Positions 49,421-63,418 are shown, counted from the stretch's first letter. The stretch is DNA of 64,000 nt from Cucumis sativus (GCF_000004075.3 NC_026657.2:29544408-29608407), one strand, 5' to 3'. Translations and numbers: made by a program. The notes: generated by a model from the letters alone, not told the origin.

Positions 49421-52089
49421 ATATCTAATAATTATTTAGAGAGAGTCACGTTATGACAAACCTTACTGAATATTACGTAGATTTTTGCTCAACGGAATGT
49501 GAGGGGGAGAGAGAAAAGAGGTTGGTGACCTTTAGTTTTCCCTTCTATTTTTCCCAAAGGAAGAAAATTTGGAACCCTAGAAATTGATTGAGGTGGTGAG
49601 GATGTTGATTGAAATGAATGATAATAAATGAGAAAACTATGTGTTGTCACATTTACATGTTGATTTGTTTTGATTTTTTATGACATTTAATGACACATCA
49701 AGGGAATATACCTACAAATAAGTCATGAAAGCTTTAGAAATTTTATCATCTCTTTGTATGGCTCTTTCTTCTTCTTCTTTTCTTTCTTTCTTTGTATTTA
49801 AATACATTAGATCACAAGAAGAAGAAGAAAAAAAAAAGACAAAATCTTGTGGCTTAAAGTGATGGTAGAAAAAGATTTAATAAATGTAATTTCATTCTTT
49901 TTCAATTATAAACCCTTTCCCTAGTTTGTTGAAAAAAGGGACCCAATATGTAACCATTAATGATATTAGTTTCCATATAGATCACTAAGTTCACTATCAA
50001 TTATATTTAGAGATGTTGATAAACACGAAAAAAAACTATACTATCCATTTTTAATTATTGGGAGAGGTTGAAAATAATATTACTTGACTATTTAAATATA
50101 AATAGATAGATAGAATATTCGATAGAATACATTTTATAGTTCATAAAGTTTCAAGAAAGATTCTCGTTTTTGTTTTCTTAATTTATTTAAAACGGTAAAA
50201 ACCTTAACAATAAAATTCACTCACAACAAATGGTCTTCAAACCACACCTAAAATATCGATATGTTCGGGAAATATAATAAGCAACAATAGGGTATGATTG
50301 TATGAATGAATTGAAAGGATTATTGTGAAAATAATAAAGAAATAAAGCATTAATTGGTTTATATCCAAATTACATTATAATTTAAAAATTGAATTGAAAG
50401 AAGTAGAAACATACCATCATGATCATATGAAGTTTCCTGGAAGAAAGCAATTACATTTTGCCTATCTAAACAATTTGATTTCATTAATTATTGTCAATGT
50501 TTAGATGAATTAAAACATCAAATTAATTAATGTAATAATTAACTCCTTTCCACTAAGTAATTCTTAAATTGGCTAGCTAGTAGATCGAATTATATTAATT
50601 TAGTATTCTATGAGTAAGATTTTGGCATAGAAAGATATAGTGTATATATATAAGAAACAAAAAAGAAAATTGTTCGTTCTTTTTATAATTTTGATGCTTT
50701 ATATAGTCCATATTGAAAGGGATGTTATATATAGATCTCATAATCTTCAATATGCATGTAGGTATAGTTACATAATTATATTCATTTTTGCTAAGACTTC
50801 CAAACCGACCAATTTGAATAATAGTATAGTGCAAATTAAATATGACTCATCATCCACATCCATATTATAAAAGCATCGGTTATATATATAATAAAGTCAA
50901 ACAAAATGTAAATAACTAACCCATGTTATGTTTCTTTAGCCTATGGATTTGATTATAGTATAATGAATGCATACTAAAATATTAATTTCTTTTTGTTTAA
51001 ATTGTCCTAGTGTAATCAATTCCAAAAAAAAATCAAACGTTGACACAATTTAAACATGGTTTTGTTATTTACAACTTTTCTAGTTCATGTTTTGATTTCA
51101 ACTTTTGATTTGTCGACATAGATAATTAATACACCAAATTGAATAAAAATAAAAATAAAAAGTATAAAAGTTTAGTTGAAAATAATACAGATATACATAC
51201 ACTATATTATGAAATAAAATTTTGATTCTAATAAATGTCTATAAAAAAAAATAACTATTTATTTAAGTTAATAGACCAAAATTAATTGGCCCTTGAAGCT
51301 CTTCCATCATAATTTTATAAATTATAATCTTGTGTTTACAAATAATTAATGTCGAATTATTTGAGTTGGTTTAAATCAAACTAATTTGTAAAAATGGCTT
51401 GGGATACTCTACAAATTAAATTTTCAATCATCAATAAGTTATTGCTTATTTGTACATTGACCAGTATTGATCATTTAAGAGGTTAAATTTTGAGCATACT
51501 CACATTTTTTTACTTGAAAAATAAACTATTTTTTATAGTCATTTTTTAAAAAGTGAATGTTTCTCTCATCAATCAAACATTCACATATATAATTTTTTTT
51601 CTTTAGAAATTAAGTCATGGGTGAACATAAATATCTTATTTATTTAATAAAATGAAATAAAATTTGTACGAAAATAAAATTTCTCAATATAAATAAATGG
51701 AAGAGTAAGAAATATGAATACATGCATAAAAATTGTAAAAATATATTCTCAATTTTGGCTTATATTTTAAAAACTTTCTTAAAATTTGTGAATAATAAAC
51801 AATGGTTATGAAAACGAAAAACACTTTTCAAACAAATGTCTAATAATTCAATTAAAATATAAAAAATAGCCTATAAGTTTATTTTTAATAAATAAATAAA
51901 AACAAAATCCATTTAGTCTATATCAAAATCAAATTTCTTATTACACAAACAATAAAAGTATAAAATTGATAATTGATAATTCAATTCAAATTTCAAAAGT
52001 AGCTTATAAGTTTGTCTTTTATGAATGAAAAAAGGTTGAAAAAATCAAATATAAAAAAATGAGACTTAATCAAAAATAGATAAAAAGTA

Positions 52090-52260
52090 CACGTGTAGGT
52101 GACGCAGCAGCTTAAATGGGAAACCCTTTACAAAATCGCATCATCCTAGTCACGTGCTTTTTAGCAACCGAATTTTCCCGTTACCTTTTGCCAAAATTGT
52201 ACGGCCCATTTTTGTCACCAATTTGACAATTTTGACCCTCTCCCGCCACCACCGGTTATT
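52090..52260. promoter_or_regulatory. Isolated promoter-like island with G-box cores
   Basis: TACACGTGTAG near 52090 and TCACGTGCTT near 52151 are CACGTG-core motifs in a segment clearly less AT-rich than its neighbours, ending CTCTCCCGCCACCACCGG. No gene follows on either strand. Confidence 0.28.
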
Positions 52261-53924
52261 TTATTTATTTTTAATTTATACCTATATTTTAAATCTAATA
52301 TCATATTGAATATTGAATATTGAATTTCACTTATCATGTAGTGTTTTATATTGGAGTTTTTTATTTTTTAAATCCATTTTTATTAGTTTGAATTTGAATG
52401 ACTTACGACCTTTCTTTTATTTTATTTATTTAAATCCTTCCTTTTTCTATGTATTTATTCATTTATTCTATACTAATAAATATTCAATACAATTTTTTTC
52501 TAAATCTAAAATTGGTAGTAACTCATTTATATTTGTTGTGAATTTTTTTCATTGGTAGAGCATGTTCTACCAAAGTTAAATAGAGATATATGTTAAATAT
52601 AAGCTAATAATCTATAATTTTCCTTTTATATAATTAAATGGGTTAAGATAAAGTGATCTAAATATCAAGATTGTGATGTAATAAATGTGAATATTATTTT
52701 ATAATTATATGTTCAAATGTTGTAGATTGAACATTACTTTACTTTCTCTTTTATAAAACTTAACTTAAAATATATTTTGTTTTATATTCCAAGGAGTGTG
52801 CAAGTTGTCACATGGTTTTTAAAAGAAAGGTGTTTAATTTTCTTAAAATGAATGTATATAAAAATAATTAAACATTTTATTTTTCTTATTAGAGTCAAAA
52901 ATTCAAACATTCCACCTAAAAGGTCATCTTAATTATCATTGAACTAAGCTCGTTTTAGCATCATACGTTAGTTATTGTATAAATGGCTTTTACATAATAT
53001 AATTAAATTTAATTACATGTATGACATTTATCCATCTATATATTTTTTTTCTTTAATTCATTTTGGTTGATGTAAATTAATTATTTTTTTAATTTTAGAG
53101 ATTAAAATGAAAAGAAGTTGAAGATACAATAATCAAACTAAAACATATCAAAATACGTACATCAACTATAATGAATTAAAGTAGTTTTTTTAACACTTTA
53201 ATCATATTATTGATCTTATTAATTTTAGGCCTAATCACTTAATTATACAAAATTTCAAACTAAGAAAATCAAACTTAATTAACTTTGCATTAAATCTATA
53301 TATATATATGTATATGTATATATAAAAGCCAGCCAAATGAGAATGTCAATGTAAACAAATCTAAAGAAGTCAATTCTTTTGAATCTTTTAACACTCAAAC
53401 CCCATTAATTTAGCCTAATCATTATTACTTAATATATAATGTGCCCATGCATATAATACCATTTTTCTATTTTCTATTTTCTATTTTGAGCTTTTATGAT
53501 TATTACTCCCAAATTTGGATGAGAATAAATAATAATAACAACAACAAAAAAGAAAATTGAAAAGAAAGATAGTAAAAACTTTGAGAATTAAACACAACTA
53601 ACATTAAATAATTAATTTGAAAAATGAAGATATAAGTTATAATAATTGAAAATAAGAAGTTAAAAATGGATAGAAATTAAATTAAAAATTTAAATTAAAG
53701 GGCCGTACATTTGGAAAGTTTTGATCCACCAATATTTCCAATAAATTGGGTTGAATATTTAGCACGTAAGTATTTGCTGACTTTCGAAGTAACGTTCAAC
53801 TTCAACAATTATCAAATTATTTGACCACATCAATTTCCTCTATCAAATTAAACTTTATGAACTAATTATTACTCCATGCCAACTACCTACCCTATTACCA
53901 ATATCTTCATGAACTAATTAAACT

Positions 53925-54004
53925 TTACTCAATATATTTGTATGGTAAATATTTCAATTTATTTTTACTCAATGTATTTGTATCGTAAATATTTCAATTT
54001 ATTT
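53925..54004. repeat. Tandem pair of 40-base units
   Basis: Two adjacent 40-base units, beginning TTTACTCAATATATTTGTAT and TTTACTCAATGTATTTGTAT, differ at only a few positions. Confidence 0.85.
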
Positions 54005-55761
54005 TATATATATCGTGAAGTAATAAATATTATACACCTCTTCCTTCCCAAATTGAAAACAATAGGATAATTATGTTGGAAGAAAAAAGTTTCTAAACAG
54101 AAATAATTAGTCTAAAAAAATTTCTTATTAAAGTAGTTTTTTTTTGTCGCAGTATTTCCAAAACTAAGGCTTGCTATTTATCAAAAATTTCTGCTTGGAC
54201 TAATTTCTTAAGCTTAATTATATTGTTTGAACCTTTGGTGACATAAATGCTTACATTAATTGATAATTACATTGGACAGATTTTCTACATAATATAACAA
54301 TTCATAATATGACCAAACTTTTTGTTTCTTTTTATTTAATTAATTTATTTATTTATTTTGTGCTTTTTGCATTTTGGTCCTAAAAAAATGATTTTTTAAT
54401 ATAAGCATGAAAAAGCTCATTGACTAAATCATATGTGTATGAAGTTAAGTAATCACAAATTTCAAAGTATATTAGAGAAAAATATAATAATTTGAAATTA
54501 ATGTCATTGGTTACATTTGTTTGTGTGAAACCAAATGATTTAAATTGTGATTCTTTTTCTATTTAACTTTCTTCCCACACAATGACCTTTAAACTTATTT
54601 AGACTCTCAATTTCACAAAATTGCATAATAACATCCCTTTAGAGAATGATTAAAATCATTTTAGGAATGATTTTGAAAATAAGATAAGTAGTTATAGGCT
54701 TAAGGTTTGAAATTCGCTTTAATAAAAAAATTATGTTCTAAATTTATATTTTAATTACCGTTAAAATATAGATTTAATTTCCTTTTCACAAAATGTCCCA
54801 TAAATGGAATGATTCAAAAATATTTATCATTTACACATAAAAGAAAATTTTTTCTTCGTCCCATCAATGAGGAATAACTACCAAATTTATTTTGATAGTT
54901 ATGTTTATTTGAAATTTGAATTGACCTTTCTCATTGTGATTGATCCTTTACTATATACCACCAATTATATATATATATATATTTCATTTTCAATCATTTG
55001 CCCTATTTTCCTTGCTTTCCAAATATAATTCTTTAGGAAATTATTTCATACTTGCCATGTAATTTTTCAGTAATAACTATTTTCTTTTTGTTCTTTTATA
55101 TGAAATTTAAAGGAAGAATACATGTTTGAATCATATAAAGTTTTTTCTTTCTCTTCAAATTATGAGATCATGTATATGATCTCATGCAAATTATGTCTTT
55201 TACCATATAAAAGAATATTGATTTTTTTCTTTATCACAGGCAGTAGGAAACCGATCGATATATGTAGCAGTAGACACAACAAGTGGATATCAACTTTTTA
55301 ATTGGAAAATAAATAATATTGTAAGAGCTTGAACCGACCATGACTTGTCAGGATAATTTGCTCTAATACTATCTCAAATCATCGATTAACCCTAAAGTTT
55401 AAAGCAAACATTTTTAGAAACACATAAAATATATTTATACAAATTAAGATAGAAACTTTTAAATTTGGTTCGATATCCATTTAATTTTCATTAATAGATT
55501 TTTAGATAGTGTTATATATTTTACTCAGTAAATGAGAAAAGAATAGCAATCCGACGTCGTATGAAAAATGAGAAGAAATAAAGATAGAGAATAGTACTCG
55601 GTAGTCGCCGTCCTAAACGACGAGGCAAAGGCCTCAAAACGCGCAACCCTCGGGTCAATACACGTGGCATTTTCTTCTTCTTTTTAATAAAAATCCTAAA
55701 AAGTCAAACGTTTTTTTCGTTGCCGTCGTTTCTCCTCCAAACGGCGCCGTACTCTACTGCC

Positions 55762-55767
55762 TATAAA
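55762..55767 (+). promoter_or_regulatory. TATA box of the EXO70H gene
   Basis: CTATAAAACC lies 116 bases above the start codon, in a GC-richer promoter segment that also has CACGTGGC about 100 bases further up. The expected transcription start is near 55795. Confidence 0.7.
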
Positions 55768-55877
55768 ACCCAACTGCATACCCTTAATTTTCACCATTCT
55801 ACTAGAAACGAAAAGAATTTGATCACAAAAATCATAATCCTAAAACTGGTTCGTCTCTCAAATTCCGTGATCGTAAA

Positions 55878-57803
55878 ATGCCGAGAAAAGGAATGAGGAG
55901 TCTCCTTTTCCAGTTCTCGTCGCCGTCGAATAATTCCATTTCTAGGTATTCGATCTCGTCGCCGTCGAGAACGCCGGCCTTGACTCCACGCCGGAGCTTC
56001 AACGATGCCATGATTGAACAGGCCGTTGAATCTGCGGCCGCGATTGTGATGAAATGGAATCCAGATTCTTCGACTTATGCTAAAGTTACTTCCATGTTCT
56101 ATGAAGATAAAAGAGAAGCCATGCAGTTTATTAAGCGCGTGAATGATCTTCAAAAAGCGATGCACCTTATGGCTTCTGATGATTCCGTTTCCTCTTCCGA
56201 TCGCCTTGTTTACGCTCAAGGTCTGATGGAAATAGCCATGAAGAGACTTCAGAAGGAGTTCTATCAAATTCTGTCCATGAATCGTGCTCATCTAGATCCA
56301 GAATCTGTTTCCACTAGATCCTCTCGGTGCTCCACCAGATCAAGCACTTCTGTTGATTTCGACGAAGACGGAACCCTAGACGATGAAATCCAAGTCGTAG
56401 AAGATTCGATCTCTGAAGTTGAGCAAGTTTCTTTTATTGTTATGGAGGATTTACGAGCCATAGCCGAGTGCATGATCTCCTCTGGCTACGCTAAAGAGTG
56501 TGTTAATATGTATAAAGTGATTCGTAAATCGATTATCGATGAAGGTGTGTACCGTCTCGGACTTGAGAAGTTGAGCGCTTCGAGAATCAATAAGATGGAT
56601 TGGGAGGTGCTTGATCTTAAAATCAAGAACTGGTTGGATGCAATTAAACTTGCAATTCGAACGTTGTTCGTTGGTGAAAGAATTCTCTGCGATCATGTCT
56701 TTTCCTCATCTGAATCCATTAGAGAATCCTGTTTTGCCGATATATCCAGAGAAGGCGCTTTGCTTCTGTTTGGATTCCCCGAACTTGTTGCAAAGAGTAA
56801 AAAATCTCCGGAAAAAATGTTCCGTGTTCTTGATATGTACTCATCAATCGCCGAAAATTGGCCGGACGTCGAATCCATTTTCTCATCTGAATCCTCATCT
56901 GTAGTTCGATCTCAAGCTCTAACCTCACTCACGAAACTCGGCGAGTTAGTTCGTGCCATTGTTATGGATCTCGAATACTCGATTCAGAAAAATTCATCCA
57001 AATCTCCTGTTGCTGGTGGAGGCGTTCATTCCTTAACACTTCTCTCGATGAACTACCTCACTTTCCTCGCTGATTACTGCAACTCTTTGACGGATATTTT
57101 CGCCGATTGGAGTCCGCCTGAAAAATCGTCTCTCGAACATATCTTCTTCAGCAGTACTTCAGAAACCGACGATTCTCAATCGTCTTCTGGAATCTCTTTA
57201 CGAATGGGATGGCTAATTCTAGTTCTTCTCTGTAAACTCGACAACAAAGCGAAACGCTACAAAGACGTTTCTCTTTCGTATCTCTTCCTAGCTAATAATC
57301 TTGAACACATCGTCTCTAAAGTCCGATCGTCCAATCTTCAGTACCTTCTCGGCGACGAGTGGATGGCGAAACAGGAAGTGAAAGTAAGGCAATTCGCAGC
57401 TAAGTACGAAGCATTAGCTTGGGGAAGAGTCTTCGATTCCTTGCCGGAGAATCCAACCGAGAAATTCTCACAAGAGGAAGCTAAAGAGATCTTCAGGAAC
57501 TTCAATATGGCGTTCCAAGAAACTCATCGTAAACAGAAATCCTGCGTCATTCCTGATCCAAAGCTTAGAGACGAAGTTAAATTATCCATCGGAAGAAAGC
57601 TTGTTTGGTTCTATGGAGAATTTTACCGAGCCCAAAAAGCTTACGGCGGTGCTAATGAAAAACCGTACATCAGATTCTCTCCGGAAGATATCGGTAACTA
57701 CCTTTCAGATCTCTATTTCGAACCGTCTGATTGGGCAAGTGTTTCCACATCATCCCCGTCCTCCACCTCCTCCTCTCACCGGCGGGAACCCGGACCCCGT
57801 TGA
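55878..57803 (+). CDS. EXO70H: Exocyst subunit EXO70, H clade, intronless, 641 aa
   Basis: EXO70 proteins tether secretory vesicles at the plasma membrane as part of the exocyst, binding phosphoinositides through the C-terminal domain. The start MPRKGMRSLLFQFSSPSN is what I recall for EXO70H7/H8-type members, and H-clade genes usually lack introns, as here. The N-terminal part (about 40-145) has AVESAAAIVMKWNPDSSTYA and the helical heptads typical of the family. A Ser-rich acidic linker lies near 150-170. The Exo70 domain (about 230-620) carries FPELVAKSKKSPEKMFRVLD, DIFADWSPPEKSSLE, YLFLANNLEHIVSKVRSS and LLGDEWMAKQEVKVRQFAAKYE. Then come WGRVFDSLPE, FRNFNMAFQETHRKQ, VPDPKLRDEVK-like VIPDPKLRDEVKLSI and FSPEDIGNYLSDLY. 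The tail is Ser-rich and ends EPGPR. The start follows a TATA box by 116 bases. The exact H-member number is not assigned. Confidence 0.94.
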   Translation: MPRKGMRSLLFQFSSPSNNSISRYSISSPSRTPALTPRRSFNDAMIEQAVESAAAIVMKWNPDSSTYAKVTSMFYEDKREAMQFIKRVNDLQKAMHLMASDDSVSSSDRLVYAQGLMEIAMKRLQKEFYQILSMNRAHLDPESVSTRSSRCSTRSSTSVDFDEDGTLDDEIQVVEDSISEVEQVSFIVMEDLRAIAECMISSGYAKECVNMYKVIRKSIIDEGVYRLGLEKLSASRINKMDWEVLDLKIKNWLDAIKLAIRTLFVGERILCDHVFSSSESIRESCFADISREGALLLFGFPELVAKSKKSPEKMFRVLDMYSSIAENWPDVESIFSSESSSVVRSQALTSLTKLGELVRAIVMDLEYSIQKNSSKSPVAGGGVHSLTLLSMNYLTFLADYCNSLTDIFADWSPPEKSSLEHIFFSSTSETDDSQSSSGISLRMGWLILVLLCKLDNKAKRYKDVSLSYLFLANNLEHIVSKVRSSNLQYLLGDEWMAKQEVKVRQFAAKYEALAWGRVFDSLPENPTEKFSQEEAKEIFRNFNMAFQETHRKQKSCVIPDPKLRDEVKLSIGRKLVWFYGEFYRAQKAYGGANEKPYIRFSPEDIGNYLSDLYFEPSDWASVSTSSPSSTSSSHRREPGPR

Positions 57804-60190
57804 TTGCATCCATCTCCGGCAACGGATATTTTTATTTTTGTTCCTTAATTTTTAATTTAAAAGCAAAAACTTTTTGGATATCTTTCAGTATTTTCCCTCC
57901 GAATTTTGGATTTGCATGGTGAAAGTTGTAACAGTAAATAATACACGGATTTAGTAATGCTTTGACATTTCGATCATAAGAAGTTGAATAATATGCCTTC
58001 ATAATGACTTTTCGATTTCCATCTCTTTCCACATTTCTACGCCATAAATAATTCGCAAAAATATTGGGCTTTATTATTATTATTGAAAAAATAAAACTGC
58101 TTTTCAAATTTATATTTAGGGCTTTTACTCCCCATTCCAAAATTTTCAATAGAATTTTTAAAAATAATTATACCAGTTAAAAATTAATTATATATATATA
58201 ATATGAATACATCTTCAAATATATCTAAATATATTCGTGGTTCAAATGTGTCGAAGTTCTTCCTTTGTTTATTTGTTTTGAAAAAAATATCTTAAACAAA
58301 AATTCAAAACGATACATGTGTAAATTAGAAACTTGCAGTGGCCTTAAATGAAGTTTAGGACCACCATGCTATATATATATATATGTGTGGCCATTGCTAA
58401 CATTCTTAAAAATGATAAAGTTCAATGGTTTTTTTCTTTCTTTTTATTGTAATTTAGTCAACTTTGTCACCCACCTTGATGGTATTTCTTTTTCTTCTTT
58501 CTTTTTAAATATATGGTCTCTAATAATGATAAAAAAAAAAAAGATATTTGGATGCATGTTTTAGAAGGCTGCCTTGCTATTTCAATATTATTAACATTCA
58601 AAGAAAATGAGGAGTTTAATGATACAAATAAAGAAAATTGACAATGAGAGTTAACCTAATGAAACAGAAAAATGTTACATATTGAAATTTTGAAATCCAA
58701 AAATACCTTCTTCTTTTTTCTTGGAAATTTTACATATTATTTTGATTTGAATTTAAATTTCTCAATCTCACGTTTATGAAAATGTTAAATATCACTTTGT
58801 TTTCATTTGATATCTTATCTTTAATTTTCCTTTTCAGATTAATTTAACAAATAAATTCTTACCTAAATTACGAATTCTTAAAACATATTTTTAATAGCCA
58901 TGCAATTTGTTGACTTGGATGATTCTGAAAACATTTGGAGGAGATAAACTATAACAAAATGTAGAAACTGGTGCAACTATATGCAAATGTATTATTTAGT
59001 CTTTAAAATAAGTTGGGTTTGTTTTGCAAAATTTCTTACTTTTAGTTCTCGTTTTACCTATATAAACACTTGAAATCTTCATTAGAAAAAAAAAGAAAGA
59101 AAAACAAGTTTATGAAGCTGGTTTTTAATTTTGAAAACATCCCGTAGTTATTAATATACTCGAACGTTAGTTGATTAGTTAATCTCCTAATTAGTATTAT
59201 AAAATAGATAGGTTAAAGATTTGATATTCAATCGTATTTATTAACGAAATAATAAAAAGAAAATAATGAAAATATAAGATTTTTAGTAAGCTATGACATT
59301 TTCCGTTCATTATATAAGACTCGATTAATCTTTTAGGTTAAAAGTATTTTAAAATCCTTTTTGATTTGTTTGATATATTTTAAAAGGATTTTTATTATAT
59401 TATCGCCCAACTTTTTTATCAAACATTTATATTGATTTTGATCGTTTTAATTGAACATTAGTAAACATCTTTGACACATGGATAACGAATTACACTAAAA
59501 ATCCAACAAAACGACTTGTTTATAATAAATTTGATAAAAGGTCCCCTCATATATATATAATATTTGTTGCTTAACATGTCGCTACATTATCAATTGAAAA
59601 ATGTGAATTTGGATCCCATGCTATTATTTTTGTTGAAAATAAAAAGAGAAAATCAAATACTAATTTTGTCACATGTATAAGTCAATGATTCTAAAAAACA
59701 AAGTAAATCAAAAGTAATAAAAAAAAAGGGTGATCTCATTTGGAGAATTATAAATATTTCATATATATACTTTTGTGTGTATGTATTTATAAATTTAAAA
59801 GTAAACACCTAGTCTAGGAACAATGTATTGAAATTCTATATATTGAAAGAATCATTTGTCTTATTTGTTAATTATATAAATTTTGAACTTAATCCGACTA
59901 TCTGATTCTATTAACAAAAGAAAAATTTGTTTCTTTCGTGTATTTAAATTTATAAATTATAGTGTTTTTCTCTATTACTTACTTCTTAAGAAAACATGAT
60001 TTTATCAATCTAAAATTTAAATATATCAATCCCATAAACTATAATTGATAACTCGAATTTCATGCACCCAAAAACAAACAATTGTATATCATCCCACCAA
60101 AATAAATTTCTCATTCAACCACATCTCTTAATTTATTTATTTTTTTGGTTTGAGTAAAAGATTTAATTAAATCTGTAATTCTTTTTCTTT

Positions 60191-60209
60191 GGGGGGGGGG
60201 GGGGGGGGG
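60191..60209. repeat. Homopolymer of 19 G
   Basis: Nineteen consecutive G after CTTTTTCTTT and before AGATTTT, in otherwise AT-rich DNA. Long G runs are rare in such DNA and can form quadruplexes; the length may be a sequencing estimate. Confidence 0.9.
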
Positions 60210-63200
60210 AGATTTTGAAGAAAAGTAAATAAATAATTTTTAAAAATAATAGAAGAATTATGGATAATGATTGAAGTATGTAAATATTTTATTAAATAAT
60301 ATCTTAAGAGTAGGGAAAATAAAAGAGTTGTGTAAAAGAATAATGAATTAAAGGTTGAAAAGGGAAAATAAAGAAAAGAGGTGGCAGTGACCGTACGGCT
60401 ACGGGTGTTATGTGAAACGATGAATATTATGGAAAACGACGGTTCCAAAAAGATAACGTCTTATCTGTCATTTTGTTCCTAACAGGACAAAACCTCCAAT
60501 AAAATATAGATTCACTAAATCTTCTAATTAATCGGAAAAGAAATATATATTTGTCGACATTCTCATCCATAATATACATACAATTATTAAATTTCCATTT
60601 CTATTTTTATTACATTATACCCAAAAAAAAAAAAAAACTATCATAAACAAAAAGATAAACATTGATATGAAATAATATCAATAATACAAATCATCAGTCG
60701 GGTTTTATAGTTTATTCGAAATAATTGATAGGAGCGTGGTTCAAAAAATTAATAAATTTTATAAAACAATCGTGGAAGAGGAAGCCAAAAAGAAAAAATT
60801 GATAAAAAATATGAGAATAATTTTAAATATTAAAACAAAGGTTATAAATAAAATAATAAATTTAAAATAAATAAAAACTTAAAAAACAAATTGAAAAAAT
60901 TAAGTTAAATTTTATAAAAATATAAAAATAAAATAAAATAAATGAAGTTGAATTATGTAATCTATTAAGAATGTTTGTACTAAATCGAAAATAATAGATA
61001 TATTTATCAATTAAAATATATTTCTTTTTATTTTATACTTGTTCCAAAATATTGATCAAAATTGAAATTGATGTAAAATTAAATTTTTGATATTTAAACG
61101 AAAATGAATTTGTTAATAGCTTTTGCTTTATTAGTTTAAGAATCATAATGACGTAATTAGATTAGAAGCGTGTTGGAATTTATTTGATATTAGTTTAATG
61201 ATAGTGAATAATGGATTGTGACTTTAAAAAGTCAGTATTAGTAATTTTCAAAGAAGCCAAAAACTCAATATTAGTATCATCAAAGTCTCATAAATTATCA
61301 CATACTCCTAATTAAATTACAATAATCCATCTGAATTTAAACTATTTTTTATTTAATTTGTATTATATCCAAACAAAATTAAAACAACATTAATTAATAA
61401 CAATAATTACACACTTTATTTGTTTTACTTCAACCTAAACATTCTTTTTTTTTCGAGTAGTTTTGGAAATATTTATAAATATAGAAAAAATTCAATATCT
61501 AAATATATCATTCGTAAGTGTTTACTAAAGATTAGGGTATGTTTATTCCTTAGGATGATAAATAATCTCAAACTCAAACATAGAGATTCAATTTTTTTTG
61601 TTTTGAGTCACCAATTTAGGTTTCAATTTCATGTAATATTCTATTTTTTTAAAAAAAGAATATCAATGATTATTTTTTTAAAAAAATTGTTAAAGGTAAA
61701 AAATAATATTGTAACTTTTACATGGAAATAAATAAATAAATATATTATTAAACCAAATAAAATTATGAGAAAGTGAAAGGAAAAAAAGAGTATGGAGAAA
61801 GAAAATAAAAGTGTAGTACACTTTCCTTTTTGGTTTTTCTTGGAAGAAAAGATATGCAAAATAGGAATAAAGTGCTAAGAAAAAGGACAATAACCCATTT
61901 ATTGGGACCTACACAAAAAAAATATCTTCATAAACATAATAATACTTTGATTCGAAACCTTTTTTTAATTCCTTACACTTTTTCTTTGCACTTTTTTCAC
62001 ATCACTTCAATTATTAATCAATAATTTAAGAGTTGTTTCGAGGATTAATGATTAATAATACTCTTTTAATTTTTTCATAACATGCAAAATTATAAGTAAT
62101 ATATGTAAACCATACGATTCACTCTATGGTAAGTTATGATTGACGGAAGAATCAAACCTCTAATTTTGAGATGAATAATATAAGTACTATTTTTCTTAAC
62201 ATTTTAGATACTCATATTATAATAAGACATGAAGATGTTTTTTATTTATATACCAACATAGGCACATGCACCTTTTGGATTCGTTCTATGTCCATTTGGT
62301 ACATTCTACAAGAAAACAATATATAGTTGAAATGGGAATAATCAAAATTTCCAAATGCAAAAACACAACATTTCAATATTGCTGAGGAAAAGGGGGGGAA
62401 ACTGTAAGATGGGACCTAAGAACAGTTGAAATGTGTGAAAAAGTGTTAAGGTAAAGGGGGCAAAAAGAGGAAGAAAAATAGTTGATATCATGTTTTTCCT
62501 TTTGGGTCCTTTCTTAGTGAAAAGAAAATGATGAAGAAGAAGATGAAAAGATGACAACTCATACAACCTTAAATTGTATCCTTAGAAATATCTTCTAATT
62601 TTCTCACATGTCAACTTCTTTCACTCATGAATATATATTTTTGCCTTTATCTCTTAGAACAATTTCCACATGCTTTAGTTTATCCATGGCCCCATAATGG
62701 TTCATGGGACACTCAATTCTTCTTTATCTTCAAAATGCTCAAAAGGGTTTGTGAAAAAATATTGGATTATTTCTGTCTATAACTGCAAATTGTGTAAACG
62801 TTTTTCAAAGAGAGAAACTTAGAACTTTCACTAAGTGTTGAGGAACTTGCAAGTTTATGATTCCAAATGAATCAAAATCCTCCTTCCTATCATCTTAGAG
62901 GTAAAGTGGTGTTAGATTTATATGTAACCACTTAACTTAGGATTGTAAAAAATTCTTCAAAACTAGAATGTCTCTCAATCTTCTTTATAGTTTTGGATAT
63001 ATACTTTCACATTTTCCTATCTTTTAGGATTTCAGTGTGCTATTATGAACAAGTAAAAGGACAAAATTCTTACTGTCGTCTATAGGAAACACCATATTCA
63101 TGCCTTCATGGTATGTTTCTCATTTTGATCAAATGATAAAGAGTCCCTACTCTCTTTTCTGCTTCGATCTCTGGTTTCTTTATCATTCATTATTCGAGAT

Positions 63201-63236
63201 TTCATTTGAATTATTACTTATAGAAACATCCTGCCA

Positions 63237-63267
63237 AAGAACTCGATACAGTTCCTCTCGAGTTCTT
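63237..63267. repeat. Perfect 10-base inverted repeat, 11-base loop
   Basis: AAGAACTCGA at 63237-63246 is followed by an 11-base loop and TCGAGTTCTT at 63257-63267 (arm 63258-63267). It could form a hairpin. No neighbouring gene explains it. Confidence 0.55.
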
Positions 63268-63418
63268 GTCTACACTATAAGTAGAATTGATGATACACGA
63301 GTAACGACAAGGCAGGAAAAGGGGTTGTGTCAGTCTTAATGAACAAGCCGCCACCCACAATCAAAACTGAATCAAATAGGTCTACTTTTTATGTCAAAGG
63401 TTGTAAAGGCAAATACTG

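Larger units (their letters stand above)
49421..55760. other. AT-rich gene-free stretch upstream of EXO70H
   Basis: No gene is supported. It includes a G-box-bearing island at 52090-52260, a 40-base tandem pair at 53925-54004 and several short AT runs. The last 230 bases, less AT-rich and containing CACGTGGC near 55661, look like the EXO70H promoter. Confidence 0.5.

Noticed and set aside
52313-52558. 81-codon frame after the 52.1 kb promoter-like island
   Set aside because: Phe/Tyr/Ile-rich translation typical of random AT-rich DNA; the frame does not start with a convincing context.
55791-56291. 166-codon open frame antisense to EXO70H
   Set aside because: Shadow of the strong EXO70H coding frame.
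63100-63339. 79-codon plus-strand open frame
   Set aside because: No motif; contains the inverted repeat and looks non-coding.
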